Assembly (NCBI RefSeq): GCF_017565645.3
Contig: NZ_CP086136.1
Span: 1,998,001 to 2,062,000 of the forward strand
DNA: 64,000 nucleotides
Direction of reading: 5' to 3'
From: Bradyrhizobium barranii subsp. barranii
GTDB lineage: Bacteria > Pseudomonadota > Alphaproteobacteria > Rhizobiales > Xanthobacteraceae
Position 1 is the stretch's first letter, and each line of letters starts with the position of its first letter. The position numbers and the translations under genes are program-made. Below are positions 1 through 9,492 of the stretch, piece by piece. The notes under the pieces are model-generated. The model saw nothing but the letters and a program-made list of their open reading frames with translations, had not been told where the DNA came from and did not search any database.

Positions 1-18
1 CCAAGGGCCCGCGTCATC

Positions 19-50
19 GAAAACTGAAGTCTTGGAAAACTGAAGTCTTG
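19..50. repeat. 16-bp tandem duplication downstream of rpsU
   Basis: Two identical, directly adjacent 16-base copies (19-34 and 35-50, beginning GAAAACTGAAG) lie just past the 3' end of rpsU. There is no obvious stem-loop. It looks like a simple tandem duplication in intergenic DNA. Confidence 0.85.
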
Positions 51-64
51 CAAGTCAGGCGGAA

Positions 65-361
65 TCAGCGCGGTCCGCGCGGACCTGCACCTGGGCCGCT
101 GCGGCCGCCACGATCACCGCCCGGACCGGCGCCGAACACCGGCTTCGGCTTCATCGGCAGCAGGCCTTCGCGCTGCAGCTTCTTGCGGGCCAGCTTGCGC
201 GCGCGGCGCACGGCCTCGGCCTTTTCACGGGCCTTCTTCTCGGAGGGCTTCTCGTAGTGACCGCGGAGCTTCATCTCGCGGAAAATTCCCTCGCGCTGCA
301 TCTTCTTCTTCAGCGCCTTGAGGGCTTGATCGACATTGTTATCGCGAACGAGAACCTGCAC
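65..361 (-). CDS. rpsU: 30S ribosomal protein S21
   Basis: This small, very basic protein of the 30S subunit helps initiation on mRNA. It is 98 residues long. The N-terminal two thirds carry the S21 family pattern, starting [15 protein letters not shown] and followed by a KKKMQREG basic helix and a [15 protein letters not shown] segment. The last 25 or so residues are a Gly/Pro/Arg-rich tail, longer than the 70-residue enterobacterial protein, as is common in rhizobia. The gene stands alone, divergent from aqpZ across about 260 bases that must hold both promoters. Identification is secure. Confidence 0.95.
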   Translation of the reverse strand: MQVLVRDNNVDQALKALKKKMQREGIFREMKLRGHYEKPSEKKAREKAEAVRRARKLARKKLQREGLLPMKPKPVFGAGPGGDRGGRSGPGAGPRGPR

Positions 362-625
362 GCGGCATCCTCTTCAGTGGATCGGATTTGAATTCTGGTA
401 AGTCAAAGGGGATGGCGAAACGCACAAGCCCTTAACCTTGAGGGCGCGGATGTATCAGACAAAACCCGCGATGTCCACCTGCCAAGCAGGTTTTCGGGCC
501 AAGTTCAGCCATTAAATAAGGCGAAAATACCTCCGTGCGGCCCCGATTTGGGTGATTCGGCGCCAAGGGTGGGGCAGTTCCCGGAGCTTTGCTCCGGAAA
601 TTCCTGGAATTAGGGGAGACGTCAC

Positions 626-1348
626 ATGGATATGAAGAAATACGCTGCCGAGGCGATCGGCACATTCTGGCTCACATTCGCAGGCTGCGGCAGCGCGGTG
701 ATCGCCGCCGGCTTTCCGCAGGTCGGAATCGGCCTGGTCGGCGTGTCCCTTGCGTTCGGCTTAAGCGTCGTCACCATGGCCTATGCGATCGGGCACATCT
801 CGGGCTGCCACCTCAACCCGGCCGTCACCGTCGGGCTCGCCGCCGGAGGACGTTTCCCGGCAGGACAGATCCTGCCTTACGTGATCGCGCAGGTCTGCGG
901 CGCGATCGTCGCCGCCCAGCTGCTTTACATAATCGCCAGCGGTGCTCCCGGATTCGACGTCAGCAAGGGTTTCGCATCGAACGGCTACGACGCGCATTCG
1001 CCCGGCCAGTACAGCCTGATTGCCTGCTTCGTCACCGAGGTGGTGATGACCATGATGTTCCTGTTCGTCATCATGGGCGCCACCCATGGCCGCGCGCCCG
1101 CGGGCTTCGCCCCGCTCGCGATCGGTCTCGCGCTGGTGATGATCCATCTCGTCAGCATCCCCGTCACCAACACGTCGGTGAACCCGGCGCGCAGCACGGG
1201 GCCCGCACTGTTCGTCGGCGGCTGGGCGCTGTCGCAGCTCTGGCTGTTCTGGGTCGCACCGCTGATCGGCGGCGCGCTGGGCGGGGTGCTCTATCGCTGG
1301 CTCAGCGAGGAACCCTCTGGCGTCGTCGCGGGCGTGAAGACGGCCTGA
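626..1348 (+). CDS. aqpZ: aquaporin Z
   Basis: This inner-membrane water channel has 240 residues and six predicted membrane spans. It carries the two NPA half-helix motifs of the MIP family at residues 64-66 (HLNPAVT) and 186-188 (SVNPARS). The selectivity-filter residues fit a water-specific pore rather than a glycerol facilitator: Phe44, His174, Thr183 and Arg189. The start at 626 follows a GGGGAGA ribosome site about 9 bases upstream. It is monocistronic and converges on purK, with a shared hairpin in the gap. Confidence 0.95.
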   Translation: MDMKKYAAEAIGTFWLTFAGCGSAVIAAGFPQVGIGLVGVSLAFGLSVVTMAYAIGHISGCHLNPAVTVGLAAGGRFPAGQILPYVIAQVCGAIVAAQLLYIIASGAPGFDVSKGFASNGYDAHSPGQYSLIACFVTEVVMTMMFLFVIMGATHGRAPAGFAPLAIGLALVMIHLVSIPVTNTSVNPARSTGPALFVGGWALSQLWLFWVAPLIGGALGGVLYRWLSEEPSGVVAGVKTA

Positions 1349-1355
1349 TCGAAAG

Positions 1356-1385
1356 GCGGGATCGCGGCATGCGCCGCGGTCCCGC
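1356..1385. terminator. bidirectional hairpin between aqpZ and purK
   Basis: A 13-base arm (1356-1368) pairs with 1373-1385 across a 4-base loop, with one wobble position. It sits exactly between the convergent stop codons of aqpZ and purK and overlaps the purK stop by one base. There is no U-run on either side, so it may act as an mRNA 3' stabiliser as much as a terminator. Confidence 0.65.
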
Positions 1386-2491
1386 TACTTGCCCTTCGTC
1401 GGCCTGACTTCGGTGACGTGGCCCATCTTGCGGCCGGGGCGCGGTGCGCCCTTGCCGTAGATATGCACGGTCGCGCCCGGCACGCTCAGCCACTTCTCGT
1501 AATCGTTGATCTCGTCGCCGATCAGATTGGTCATGGTGACGATTTCGCCGTGGCGCACGGCCTTGCCGAGCGGCCAGCCGGCAATGGCGCGGATGTGCTG
1601 CTCGAACTGCGAGACCGAGGCGCCGTCGAGCGTCCAGTGTCCGGAGTTGTGCACGCGCGGGGCGATCTCGTTGACCAGCACCTTCGGCCCGGTGCCGTTG
1701 GCGAGCACGAACATCTCGACCGCGAGCACGCCGACATAATCGAGCGCGCCGGCGATCTTGCCGGCGATGCTGCGCGCTTCTTCCGCGAGCGCATCCGGAA
1801 TCTGTGCGGGGGCGCGGGATATCTTCAGAATGTGGTCGCGGTGCTCGTTCTCGGTGACGTCGAAGCATTCGACCTGGCCGGTCGCCGAGCGCGCGGCGAT
1901 CACGGAGATCTCGCGCTCGTACGGGATGAAGGCTTCGAGGATCGCCGATTTGGTGGCGAGGCTGGTCCACACCTTGGCGATATCGTCGCCCTCGCGGATG
2001 ATGGCTTGGCCCTTGCCGTCATAGCCGAAGCGGCGGGTCTTCAGCACCGCCGGAAGGCCGATCCGGGCGATCGCCTCGCGCAGCGAGGAGACCGAGGTGA
2101 CGTCGGCATAGGCTGCGGTGCCGATGCCGAGCCGCGTCACGAAATCCTTCTCGGCGAGCCGGTCCTGGGTGGTCTCGAGGATCTTGCGGTTGGGCAGCAC
2201 CGGGCGGCGCGCGTCCAGCACCATCGCGGCGGCAGACGGCACGTTCTCGAATTCGTAGGTGATGACGTCGACGTCGTTGGCGAACAGCTCGAGCGCTTCG
2301 ACGTCGGCATATTCGGCGCAGGTCGCGTTCAGCACGACGTCGAAGGCGGGCGAGTCCGGATCGGGCGAGAATACCTGGCAGCGCAGGCCGAGCCGCGCCG
2401 CAGCCATGGCGAGCATCCGCCCCAATTGTCCGCCGCCGAGGATTCCGATGGTGTCACCGGGCTTCAGCTTCACCTGCTTTGCGTCAGTCAC
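1385..2491 (-). CDS. purK: N5-carboxyaminoimidazole ribonucleotide synthase PurK
   Basis: This cytosolic ATP-grasp enzyme of purine synthesis makes N5-CAIR from AIR, bicarbonate and ATP. It is 368 residues long, normal for the family. The N-terminal nucleotide-binding loop [11 protein letters not shown] is at about residues 13-23. The central ATP-grasp part includes the [10 protein letters not shown] lid motif near 155-165 and ends with [13 protein letters not shown], a PurK hallmark. It overlaps purE by four bases (ATGA), so the two are translationally coupled and supply consecutive steps. Confidence 0.97.
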   Translation of the reverse strand: MTDAKQVKLKPGDTIGILGGGQLGRMLAMAAARLGLRCQVFSPDPDSPAFDVVLNATCAEYADVEALELFANDVDVITYEFENVPSAAAMVLDARRPVLPNRKILETTQDRLAEKDFVTRLGIGTAAYADVTSVSSLREAIARIGLPAVLKTRRFGYDGKGQAIIREGDDIAKVWTSLATKSAILEAFIPYEREISVIAARSATGQVECFDVTENEHRDHILKISRAPAQIPDALAEEARSIAGKIAGALDYVGVLAVEMFVLANGTGPKVLVNEIAPRVHNSGHWTLDGASVSQFEQHIRAIAGWPLGKAVRHGEIVTMTNLIGDEINDYEKWLSVPGATVHIYGKGAPRPGRKMGHVTEVRPTKGK

Positions 2492-2976
2492 GCCTTGTCC
2501 TCCGGGCGCTCCGCAACCGCCTCGGTCTGTGCCTTGCGCCAGGCGGCGAGACGGTCGGACAGGGCCGGGTCGGACAATGCGAGCACTGAAGCTGCAAGCA
2601 GCGCCGCGTTGATCGCGCCGGCCTTGCCGATGGCGAGGGTGCCGACCGGGATGCCCGCGGGCATCTGCACGATCGAATAGAGCGAATCGATGCCCTTGAG
2701 CGTCCTGGATTCGACGGGAACGCCGAACACGGGCAGTTCCGTCAGCGCCGCCGCCATGCCGGGCAGATGCGCAGCGCCGCCCGCGCCGGCGATGATGACC
2801 TTGTAGCCTGCCGCCTTGGCGCCCTTGGCGAATGCAAACAGCCGGTCGGGGGTGCGGTGTGCCGAAACGATGCGGGTATCGGCGGCAACGCCGAGCGCTG
2901 CGAGCGTGTCGGCGGCATGCCGCATCGTCTCCCAGTCCGACTGGCTTCCCATGATGATGGCGATCGGCGCGGTCAT
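2488..2976 (-). CDS. purE: N5-carboxyaminoimidazole ribonucleotide mutase PurE
   Basis: This class I PurE converts the PurK product N5-CAIR to CAIR. It has 162 residues. The active-site loops are all visible: MGSQSDW near the N-terminus, SAHRTPDR around residues 40-47, and [11 protein letters not shown] around 64-74. It is the first gene of the purE-purK pair. About 85 bases separate it from the divergent GGDEF gene. I recognised no purine riboswitch upstream. Confidence 0.97.
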   Translation of the reverse strand: MTAPIAIIMGSQSDWETMRHAADTLAALGVAADTRIVSAHRTPDRLFAFAKGAKAAGYKVIIAGAGGAAHLPGMAAALTELPVFGVPVESRTLKGIDSLYSIVQMPAGIPVGTLAIGKAGAINAALLAASVLALSDPALSDRLAAWRKAQTEAVAERPEDKA

Positions 2977-3063
2977 GACGTCAATTGTGCTCGGAAAACA
3001 GAAAGATAGGCCAGATTAACGGTTCCGGCCGGTGGCTCGCAAGGCGGTGGCAAGGAGAAGGGA

Positions 3064-3831
3064 ATGCACTATCCTGTCTTGGTGAATCCCCGCAAGCCTT
3101 CATTGAGCAGGATGCCCATGAAGAAACCAAAAAGGGCAAGCGCTGCGAAGGCCAAAAAGGGCCGGAAAGCCAGCGCCGGCCGCTCCAAAGCCGCCCCCAG
3201 GCGGCTGGCGAAGCGCTCGGCCAAGCCGGCGCGGCGCGGAGCGTCGGCCGCCGACGACACCAGGGCGACCATCCGCGGCTTGCGGAGCAAGCTCAAGGAG
3301 GCGGAGCGGCGGGTTGCGGAACTGGAAGCTGCGGCCGACACCGATTTCCTGCTGGAGATTCCGAACCGGCGCGGCTTCGAGCGCGAGCTCGCGCGCGCCA
3401 TCGCCTACATGAAGCGCTACCGCGCCAGCGGCGCGCTGATCGTGCTCGACGTCGATCGCCTGAAGCCGATCAATGATTCCTTCGGCCATGCCGCCGGAGA
3501 CGAGGTGCTCAAGGCGATTGCGGCCACCCTGACGCGGCAGGTCCGCGCCTCGGACGTGGTCGGCCGGCTTGGCGGCGACGAGTTCGCGCTGCTGCTCTGG
3601 AATCTCAGCGAGACCGACGCCAAGGCGAAGGCCGCGACCTTCGAGCAGGCGATCGACGAATTGTCGTTTGCCTTTCGCGGTCAGCGCGTGACCGCGGGCG
3701 CCTCCGCAGGTGTCGCGCTGCTGGGGGCGCAGTCCGATGCAGGCCGCGCGCTGGAGGAGGCTGATGCCGCCATGTATGTGCGCAAGGCGCACCGGCGGCA
3801 CGAGCCGCTGATCAGGCTGGTCAGCAACTAG
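3064..3831 (+). CDS. GGDEF-domain diguanylate cyclase
   Basis: This predicted cytosolic enzyme makes cyclic di-GMP from two GTP. It has 255 residues. The first 60 are Lys/Arg/Ala-rich and look disordered. A coiled-coil-like segment (about 65-95) leads into the catalytic domain. The active-site GGDEF is at 170-174, and RASD ends five residues before it, matching the RxxD product-inhibition site. No membrane span or known sensor domain is present. The start at 3064 is backed by AAGGAGAAGG just upstream, though an internal ATG at 3112 would drop only the disordered tail. Confidence 0.9.
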   Translation: MHYPVLVNPRKPSLSRMPMKKPKRASAAKAKKGRKASAGRSKAAPRRLAKRSAKPARRGASAADDTRATIRGLRSKLKEAERRVAELEAAADTDFLLEIPNRRGFERELARAIAYMKRYRASGALIVLDVDRLKPINDSFGHAAGDEVLKAIAATLTRQVRASDVVGRLGGDEFALLLWNLSETDAKAKAATFEQAIDELSFAFRGQRVTAGASAGVALLGAQSDAGRALEEADAAMYVRKAHRRHEPLIRLVSN

Positions 3832-3893
3832 GGCACGATCTTCGCGACAAGCGCGGACCGCGTCGCGCGGAGATCATGCTCAAGCAACAACCC

Positions 3894-4145
3894 TTACAGC
3901 GTGGCCAGATCTTCCGGCACGTTGCCGAATTTGCGCAGCAGCGTGGCGTCGCCGAATTCGCCGGTCATGGGATCGCCGCTGCGGCTGAACGCAACCGCGC
4001 CGATATGGCCGGCACCGTGCGCCAGGATCTCGGCGCGCCGCAACGCGGCCGCCGAGCTCTGGCATTCCTCCGCGGCGCCCGCGACAGGCGATCCGTCGGC
4101 ATCGATCAGGAAGGGCATTGCAACGTAGTAGGTCACATCCGACAT
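3894..4145 (-). CDS. small hypothetical protein
   Basis: An 83-residue soluble protein I do not recognise. It starts MSDVTYYVAMPF and contains an alanine/glutamate-rich helix (PVAGAAEECQSSAAALRRAEIL), then a glycine-rich part and an acidic end. The shape suggests a small alpha/beta protein. It lies 21 bases downstream of the next minus-strand gene, so the two could be co-transcribed. Codon use matches the surroundings. The function cannot be inferred. Confidence 0.65.
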   Translation of the reverse strand: MSDVTYYVAMPFLIDADGSPVAGAAEECQSSAAALRRAEILAHGAGHIGAVAFSRSGDPMTGEFGDATLLRKFGNVPEDLATL

Positions 4146-4166
4146 GGCGTTGCTCCGATGTTGAAC

Positions 4167-4385
4167 TCAGGCGGCGCTGCTGTTGCTCCGCACCTTGCTG
4201 CGTGCGGTCTCGGGAATGCAGCCGGCTGAAATCGCCGCCTGTAATTCTTCCAGCTCTGCTTCCAGATATTCGTTGGCCATGATCAGCGCCTTGATGGTGC
4301 TGCGCAGATTGCCGTCGCACATCGCGATCGCCTGGTCGCAGGCCTGTTCATAATGGCTGTTGTCGAGAAGGGCGGTTGCCGACAT
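4167..4385 (-). CDS. small hypothetical helical protein
   Basis: A 72-residue protein, mostly helical, beginning MSATALLDNSHYEQACDQAI. An open frame extends 18 codons upstream to 4439, but the start at 4385 has a GAGGA ribosome site about nine bases away and the extra residues look like untranslated sequence. The middle (LIMANEYLEAELEELQAAI) is amphipathic and could form a short coiled coil. It is probably in one transcript with the 83-residue protein downstream. I do not recognise the family. Confidence 0.6.
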   Translation of the reverse strand: MSATALLDNSHYEQACDQAIAMCDGNLRSTIKALIMANEYLEAELEELQAAISAGCIPETARSKVRSNSSAA

Positions 4386-4512
4386 CTGCGTTGTCCTCGG
4401 GGGTTTCCTGGGCGTTTCCTGGGGCGGTGGGATGCCCAAATGTTCCTATTTTGTTCTTTTCGAGTCAAGCGGATTCGGATGCGGCGAGCTGCCACGAAAA
4501 GGGCCTCGCGGT

Positions 4513-4719
4513 TCAGGCGATGATGTCCGGCGTGATCTGGTCTTCGATGAACGCGATACGGTCGCGCAACAACAGCTTGCGCTTCTTCAACCGTTGTAAC
4601 CGCAACAGGTCGGGGGCAGGCGATTGATGCATCGCATCGATCGCGGCGTCGAGATCTCGGTGTTCTTGCTGCAACCGGGTGAGCTCGGCTTCGAGCTCAC
4701 GCTCGTCTTCATTGGTCAT
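4513..4719 (-). CDS. DUF465/YdcH-like small coiled-coil protein
   Basis: A 68-residue helical protein, MTNEDERELEAELTRLQQEHRDL onward, with the DUF465 layout: a heptad helix, a short turn (QSPAPDLL), then a basic helix RLQRLKKRKLLLRDRI and a short tail. The frame is open to 4830, but the family pattern begins at the Met at 4719. The role of the family is not established. A second member sits on the opposite strand about 330 bases away, so the pair may be diverged duplicates. Confidence 0.7.
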   Translation of the reverse strand: MTNEDERELEAELTRLQQEHRDLDAAIDAMHQSPAPDLLRLQRLKKRKLLLRDRIAFIEDQITPDIIA

Positions 4720-5048
4720 GTTCGCGGTGGCCGAAAACCCGATGGGCGTGAGATTCAAGGCTGTGGATGCCCTGTGGAAATTATCGTCCTTGCGCGCCGT
4801 GATCGCAAGCGATCTCGGGCCGCCGCTCACCGAACTCTCGCAAGATATTTCGACGATTCGTTGCGGCGTTGCGCAAGCACATTGATATCATGGATTTTTC
4901 CAGCGTGGTTCCTTACTCACGATTCGTTACATATGAATTTTCAAAAATGACGCTGCGACGACGGATACATATCGACAGAACGAATCGGTGATGTACACTT
5001 GTTTGCCCGGATCGAATCCAAGGTTTCCCCCTACCGAGGAGGTTTCGA

Positions 5049-5231
5049 ATGACAATTCAGGCACATCTGGTTGAATTGGAACGGAAGCACAAAACGCTCG
5101 AAAACGAATTGCACGAAGCTCTCGTGCACCTTTCAACAGACGACCTGCAAATTGTTGAGTTGAAGCGACGGAAGTTGATGGTCAAGGACCAGATCGAGCG
5201 TTTGAAGCACACCGGCGACACGCTCCACTAG
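5049..5231 (+). CDS. DUF465/YdcH-like small coiled-coil protein
   Basis: A 60-residue two-helix protein, MTIQAHLVELERKHKTLENEL, followed by LQIVELKRRKLMVKDQIERL. It has the same charge pattern as the neighbour at 4513-4719 and is typical of DUF465. A strong ribosome site (GAGGAGG, 5036-5042) precedes the ATG. The upstream DNA is less GC-rich than average and contains stretches that could be promoter. A strong hairpin follows 33 bases after the stop. The function of the family is unknown. Confidence 0.75.
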   Translation: MTIQAHLVELERKHKTLENELHEALVHLSTDDLQIVELKRRKLMVKDQIERLKHTGDTLH

Positions 5232-5263
5232 TAACCCCTGTAACAGTGTAGAGTTGAACTTAC

Positions 5264-5310
5264 CCTTTCATGCAGGGGTGAGAGCTATTGCGCTCATCCC
5301 TGCATGAAGG
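5264..5310. terminator. long hairpin between convergent genes
   Basis: The arm 5264-5282 pairs with 5293-5310 over 18 base pairs, with one bulged T and one wobble, closing a 10-base loop. It sits between the DUF465 gene on the plus strand and the oxidoreductase on the minus strand. There is no U-run, so termination is inferred from position and stem strength. Confidence 0.7.
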
Positions 5311-5372
5311 TGCGCAGCGTGCAAAGTTATTTGCGCGGCGCTTGGAGCCTTTCCGCTCCGATTGAAAATCCC

Positions 5373-6476
5373 CTAGATGCCTGCGAGCTCAGCGACGTGG
5401 TCCGCGATCGCGAGCGATGACGTCAGTCCCGGCGATTCGATGCCGAACAGGTTGATCAGGCCTTCGACGCCGTGATCGCGCGGGCCCTGCATCAGAAAAT
5501 CCTGCGTGGCCACCGCCGGCGGCACGATCTTCGGGCGAATGCCCGAATAGCTCGGCATCAGCGCGCCGTCGGGCAGCGTCGGCCAGTATCTCCGGATCGC
5601 CGGATAGAAGCGCTCGGCGCGTGATGGATCGACCTCGTAATTGATCGTCTCGATCCACTCGACGTCGGGGCCGAAGCGTGCCTGCCCGGCCATGTCCAGC
5701 GTCAGATGCACGCCGAGCCCGCCTGGCTCGGGCACCGGATAGATCAGGTGCGAGAATGGTGCCCTGGCGTTGCAGCTGAAATAGTTTCCCTTGGCGAGAT
5801 AGGCCGGCGGAATCCGGTCGATCGGCATGCCGTCGATGTGGCGTGCGACCGTTGTCGCCGAGAGCCCGGCGGCGTTGACGAGCAAGCCGCATTGCAGCGT
5901 CATCGGCGCTTCGCCGCCGGCCTCGATCTCGATCACATCGCCGGCTGCCTTGGCGCGGACCAGCGGGGTGTGAAACGCGAAGGCCGCGCCGGCTGCCTCG
6001 GCCTCGCCGCGCAGCGAGAGCATGTAGGCGTGGCTGTCGATGATGCCGGTCGATGGCGAGAGCAGCGCGGCGTCGCAGGCGAGCGCCGGCTCCAGCGCGC
6101 GCGCGGCCTCGCCGGTGAGCAGCTGCATGTCGAGCACGCCATTGGCCTCGGCATGCGCCTTGATCGATTGCAGCTTCTCGGTCTCCTTGGCGCTGGTCGC
6201 GACGATCAGCTTGCCGCAGTTCTTGTGCGGGATGCCGCGCTCGCCGCAGTAGCGGTACAGCTCGTGCTTGCCGCTGACACACATGCGCGCCATCCAGCTG
6301 CCGGCGCGGTAATAGATCCCGGCATGGATCACCTCGCTGTTGCGCGAGGAGGTGATGGTGCCGATGGCCTCGGCTTCCTCGAGCACGATCACCTCGCGCC
6401 CGGCCTGGGCAAGCTTTCGAGCCACCGCGAGCCCGACCACGCCGGCTCCGATGACGACGCAGTCGACCCTATCCAT
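5373..6476 (-). CDS. FAD-dependent oxidoreductase, L-2-hydroxyglutarate dehydrogenase family
   Basis: This DAO-fold flavoprotein of 367 residues probably oxidises a 2-hydroxyacid. The N-terminal FAD-binding loop is [12 protein letters not shown] (residues 8-19), followed by VLEEAEAIG at the end of strand 2. [14 protein letters not shown] (about 43-56) is the signature of the L2HGDH/LhgO subgroup. The C-terminal [10 protein letters not shown] and [15 protein letters not shown] segments are also typical. It is a single gene, divergent from the PAS-GGDEF-EAL gene. The substrate is not proven by sequence; other 2-hydroxyacids or amines remain possible. Confidence 0.85.
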   Translation of the reverse strand: MDRVDCVVIGAGVVGLAVARKLAQAGREVIVLEEAEAIGTITSSRNSEVIHAGIYYRAGSWMARMCVSGKHELYRYCGERGIPHKNCGKLIVATSAKETEKLQSIKAHAEANGVLDMQLLTGEAARALEPALACDAALLSPSTGIIDSHAYMLSLRGEAEAAGAAFAFHTPLVRAKAAGDVIEIEAGGEAPMTLQCGLLVNAAGLSATTVARHIDGMPIDRIPPAYLAKGNYFSCNARAPFSHLIYPVPEPGGLGVHLTLDMAGQARFGPDVEWIETINYEVDPSRAERFYPAIRRYWPTLPDGALMPSYSGIRPKIVPPAVATQDFLMQGPRDHGVEGLINLFGIESPGLTSSLAIADHVAELAGI

Positions 6477-6678
6477 GGTTGTGCAGTGTATCCATTGAAA
6501 GCAACGGTGGCATCAGGCCTGAGAACCACGGCACCGGGCCGTTTTCCATTAAGGAAGCATTTATCATGTCAGGGCAATTGCCGTATTTGGCGTCACATTT
6601 TTCTGTTGCGCGTACAGGCGTTTACCCGATCCAAACCCGTGAAGCCAGACAATCCGACGTTGAAAGCGCGGGTGGCTG

Positions 6679-9357
6679 ATGGCTGAGAAGAACTGGCACG
6701 TGGGCAGCACGCTTCCGATTGCTGTGCAGGCCGTCGTGTGCCTGGGCAGCGCGGTCGCGCCTGCGCGCGCCTTTGCGCTCTCGGACAGCTTCGCGCCGCC
6801 AGGCAAGCTCGATCCCAATTTGGTCTGGGAAGCGCTGATCGGCGGCATCGTCGTCTGTGCGTTCCTGGCCGCCATCGCGCTGTGGATCCATTCCTCGCTG
6901 CGCCGCACCAAGCGCTTGCAGCTGCGGCGCAACGCCTTCGTCTCCTCCGCCATGAACAATCTCAACCAGGGCGTGGTGATGACGGATGCGCAACGACGCA
7001 TCATGTTCTGCAACGACCGCTATCTCGAGATCTACGGCCTGGCGCGCTCGGATCTGTGGACCGGGATGACCGGCTACGACATCCTCGAACTCAGGCGCAA
7101 GCGCGACGTCCTCGGCGGTGTCTCCGACGATGAGTTCTACGAGAAGGCGGCGAGCCCCAACGGCCTCATCACCGAACTGCCCGATGGCCGCGCCATCCTC
7201 GTGAAATATTTCGTGTTGCCGAACGGCGGCTCGGTCGCGACGCATCTGGACGTCAGCGATCAGCGCAAGCTGTCACGGCAACTCGCCTCCACCAAGCAAT
7301 TCCTGGAAACCGTGCTGGACCACGTGCCGGCCTGCGTCGCCGCGAAGAACATCGAGGACGGGCGTTACATCTTCGCGAACAGCGCCTATGAACGGTTCTG
7401 GGGGTTCTCGCGCGACCACGCCGTCGGCAAGAATGCGCGGGAGCTGTTCGCGCCCATCTCGGCGGCCAGCATCGAGGCGGCCGACAAGGCGGCACTGAAT
7501 TCGCCGGACGGCCAGTTCCGCAATGAATTCGAGGTCGACCGCGCCGGTGAACGGCGCATGGTTGCCTCGATCCGGATCGTGGTCCGCGACGAGAGCAACA
7601 AGCCCGAATTCCTGATGCTCGTGTTCGAGGATATCACCGACCGCCGCTCGCTGTCGCAGGAGCTGGAGAGCACGAAGAAGTTCCTGGAGCTTGTGGTCGA
7701 CAACATTCCGGTGGCGCTGATCGTGGAGCAGGTCAAGGACGGCCGCTACCTGCTCGCCAATCGCAGCGCGGAGACGATCCTCAACCGGCGGCGCGAAGAG
7801 GCCACGGGCCTGACCGCCTCCGACATCTTCAATCCCAAGGAAGCCAAGCTGATCATCGCGCGCGACGAGGCCGCGATCAAGAAGCGCGGGATGATCACCG
7901 AGGAGCACCCGATCTCCACCAAGGACGGCCTGCGGCTGTTCCTGACCCGGCGGGCGACCGTGCTCAGCGATGCCGGCGAGCCGCAATATCTGATCAAGAC
8001 CCACGAAGACGTCACCGATCGCCGGCAGACCGAGTCGCGCATGGCGCACATGGCCTATCACGACGGCCTGACCGATCTGCCGAACCGCGCCGCCTTCCTC
8101 CAGGCGCTGACCCAGATGATCGAGGCCTGCGAAGGCACCAGCGAGGAGTTCGCTGTGCTCTGCCTCGACCTCGACGGCCTCAAGGAGGTCAACGACGTCT
8201 TCGGTCATGCGCTCGGCGACAAGCTGTTGATCGAGGTGGCCCAGCGGCTTCAGGATTCCGCGCGCGGCGGCGTGGTGGCGCGCCTGTCCGGGGACGAGTT
8301 CGGCCTGATCATCGACGGCAAGCAGCCGGAGGCGGGCCTTGCGCTGGCGCAGCAGCTCGGCGAGGCCGTCGCCCAGGAATTTCAGATCGACGGCCGGGCG
8401 GTTCGCGCCGGCGTCACCACCGGCATGTCGATCTTTCCGCATAATGGTGCCGACGGCGCATCGCTGCTGGCCAATGCCGGCGCGGCGCTGTTCCGCGCCA
8501 AGCAGAAGTCGCGCGGCACGATCGGCCTTTACCAGCCGGAGATGGACCAGCAGATCCGCGACCGCCGCGTGCTGCACCAGGACCTGTCGAAAGCGATCAA
8601 GAACGGCGAATTGTCGCTCGCGTTCCAGCCGCAGGGCATCGCGCGCCACAGCGTCGCCGAGAGCGAGATCATCGGCTTCGAAGCGCTGGCGCGCTGGCAG
8701 CATCCGGTGCGCGGCCAGGTCTCGCCGGCCGAGTTCATCCCGATCGCGGAGGAGAGCGGCCTGATCGTCGAGATGGGCGAGTGGATTCTGCGCGAGGCCT
8801 GCCGCGAGGCGGCGTCCTGGCCGAAGCCGCTCCAGGTCGCGGTCAATTTGTCGCCGGCGCAGTTCATGCACGGCGACGTGGTCGGGCTGGTCCATTCAAT
8901 CCTGATCGAGACGGGCCTCGCACCCGGCCGGCTCGAGCTGGAAATCACCGAGGGCGTGCTGATCGAGGACTTTGATCGGGGTCTTGCATTGCTGCGCCGG
9001 CTGAAGGCGCTCGGCGTGCGCATCTCCATGGATGATTTCGGCAGCGGTTACTCTTCGCTGAGCTATCTCCAGGCGTTCCCGTTCGACAAGATCAAGATCG
9101 ACCGCGCCTTCATCATGAATCTCGGCCGCAACCCGCAATCGGCGGCTATCGTCCGCGCCGTGATCGATCTCGGCCACGGCCTCGAAATGTCGATCATCGC
9201 CGAGGGCGTCGAGACCCTCGATCAGCTCGTCTTTCTTGCCAAGGAGGGCTGCGACGGCGTGCAGGGCTACCTGCTCGGCAAGCCGCTGCCGATCGGCAAA
9301 TATGCCGGCCTCGTCGGCCGCGCCGAGACCATGGAGCTTGCGCTCAAGACCGGCTAG
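6679..9357 (+). CDS. PAS-GGDEF-EAL cyclic di-GMP signalling protein
   Basis: An 892-residue inner-membrane protein. A signal-like hydrophobic segment (about 13-34) and a transmembrane helix (about 50-70) precede three PAS-like domains (about 85-195, 205-325, 330-450). A GGDEF domain (about 455-620) and an EAL domain (about 630-880) follow. The cyclase motif is degenerate (SGDEF, near residue 538) and the inhibitory RxxD site is absent. The EAL half looks intact: FEALARW, LEITEGVLIED, SMDDFGSGYSSL, IKIDRAFI and IAEGVET. Net activity is therefore more likely phosphodiesterase. The stop TAG forms the first bases of a dispersed repeat. Confidence 0.9.
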   Translation: MAEKNWHVGSTLPIAVQAVVCLGSAVAPARAFALSDSFAPPGKLDPNLVWEALIGGIVVCAFLAAIALWIHSSLRRTKRLQLRRNAFVSSAMNNLNQGVVMTDAQRRIMFCNDRYLEIYGLARSDLWTGMTGYDILELRRKRDVLGGVSDDEFYEKAASPNGLITELPDGRAILVKYFVLPNGGSVATHLDVSDQRKLSRQLASTKQFLETVLDHVPACVAAKNIEDGRYIFANSAYERFWGFSRDHAVGKNARELFAPISAASIEAADKAALNSPDGQFRNEFEVDRAGERRMVASIRIVVRDESNKPEFLMLVFEDITDRRSLSQELESTKKFLELVVDNIPVALIVEQVKDGRYLLANRSAETILNRRREEATGLTASDIFNPKEAKLIIARDEAAIKKRGMITEEHPISTKDGLRLFLTRRATVLSDAGEPQYLIKTHEDVTDRRQTESRMAHMAYHDGLTDLPNRAAFLQALTQMIEACEGTSEEFAVLCLDLDGLKEVNDVFGHALGDKLLIEVAQRLQDSARGGVVARLSGDEFGLIIDGKQPEAGLALAQQLGEAVAQEFQIDGRAVRAGVTTGMSIFPHNGADGASLLANAGAALFRAKQKSRGTIGLYQPEMDQQIRDRRVLHQDLSKAIKNGELSLAFQPQGIARHSVAESEIIGFEALARWQHPVRGQVSPAEFIPIAEESGLIVEMGEWILREACREAASWPKPLQVAVNLSPAQFMHGDVVGLVHSILIETGLAPGRLELEITEGVLIEDFDRGLALLRRLKALGVRISMDDFGSGYSSLSYLQAFPFDKIKIDRAFIMNLGRNPQSAAIVRAVIDLGHGLEMSIIAEGVETLDQLVFLAKEGCDGVQGYLLGKPLPIGKYAGLVGRAETMELALKTG

Positions 9358-9458
9358 AGCGTTATCGAGCCAAGCGGATACCGGTTCGCGCAAAGAAAAC
9401 GCGTCAAAACAAGAATCCAGCGCCCGTTCCGATTTCATCGGAATGGAAATGGCTCTAG
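9356..9458. repeat. dispersed palindromic repeat, family A, copy 1
   Basis: About 103 bases starting AGAGCGTT and ending GGCTCTAG, with the internal block GATACCGGTTCGCG and a final hairpin (CGTTCCGAT paired with ATCGGAA). Related copies lie at 15473-15572 and 62531-62634. This copy abuts the 3' end of the GGDEF-EAL gene and may serve as its terminator. Confidence 0.85.
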
Positions 9459-9492
9459 TGATGGCGGGCGCTAGCTCCCATTCGACGGCTTC

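Noticed and set aside
1418..2680. A 420-codon open frame on the plus strand over purK and purE
   Set aside because: It is antisense to two well-recognised genes; high GC produces long open frames on the other strand. No family pattern.
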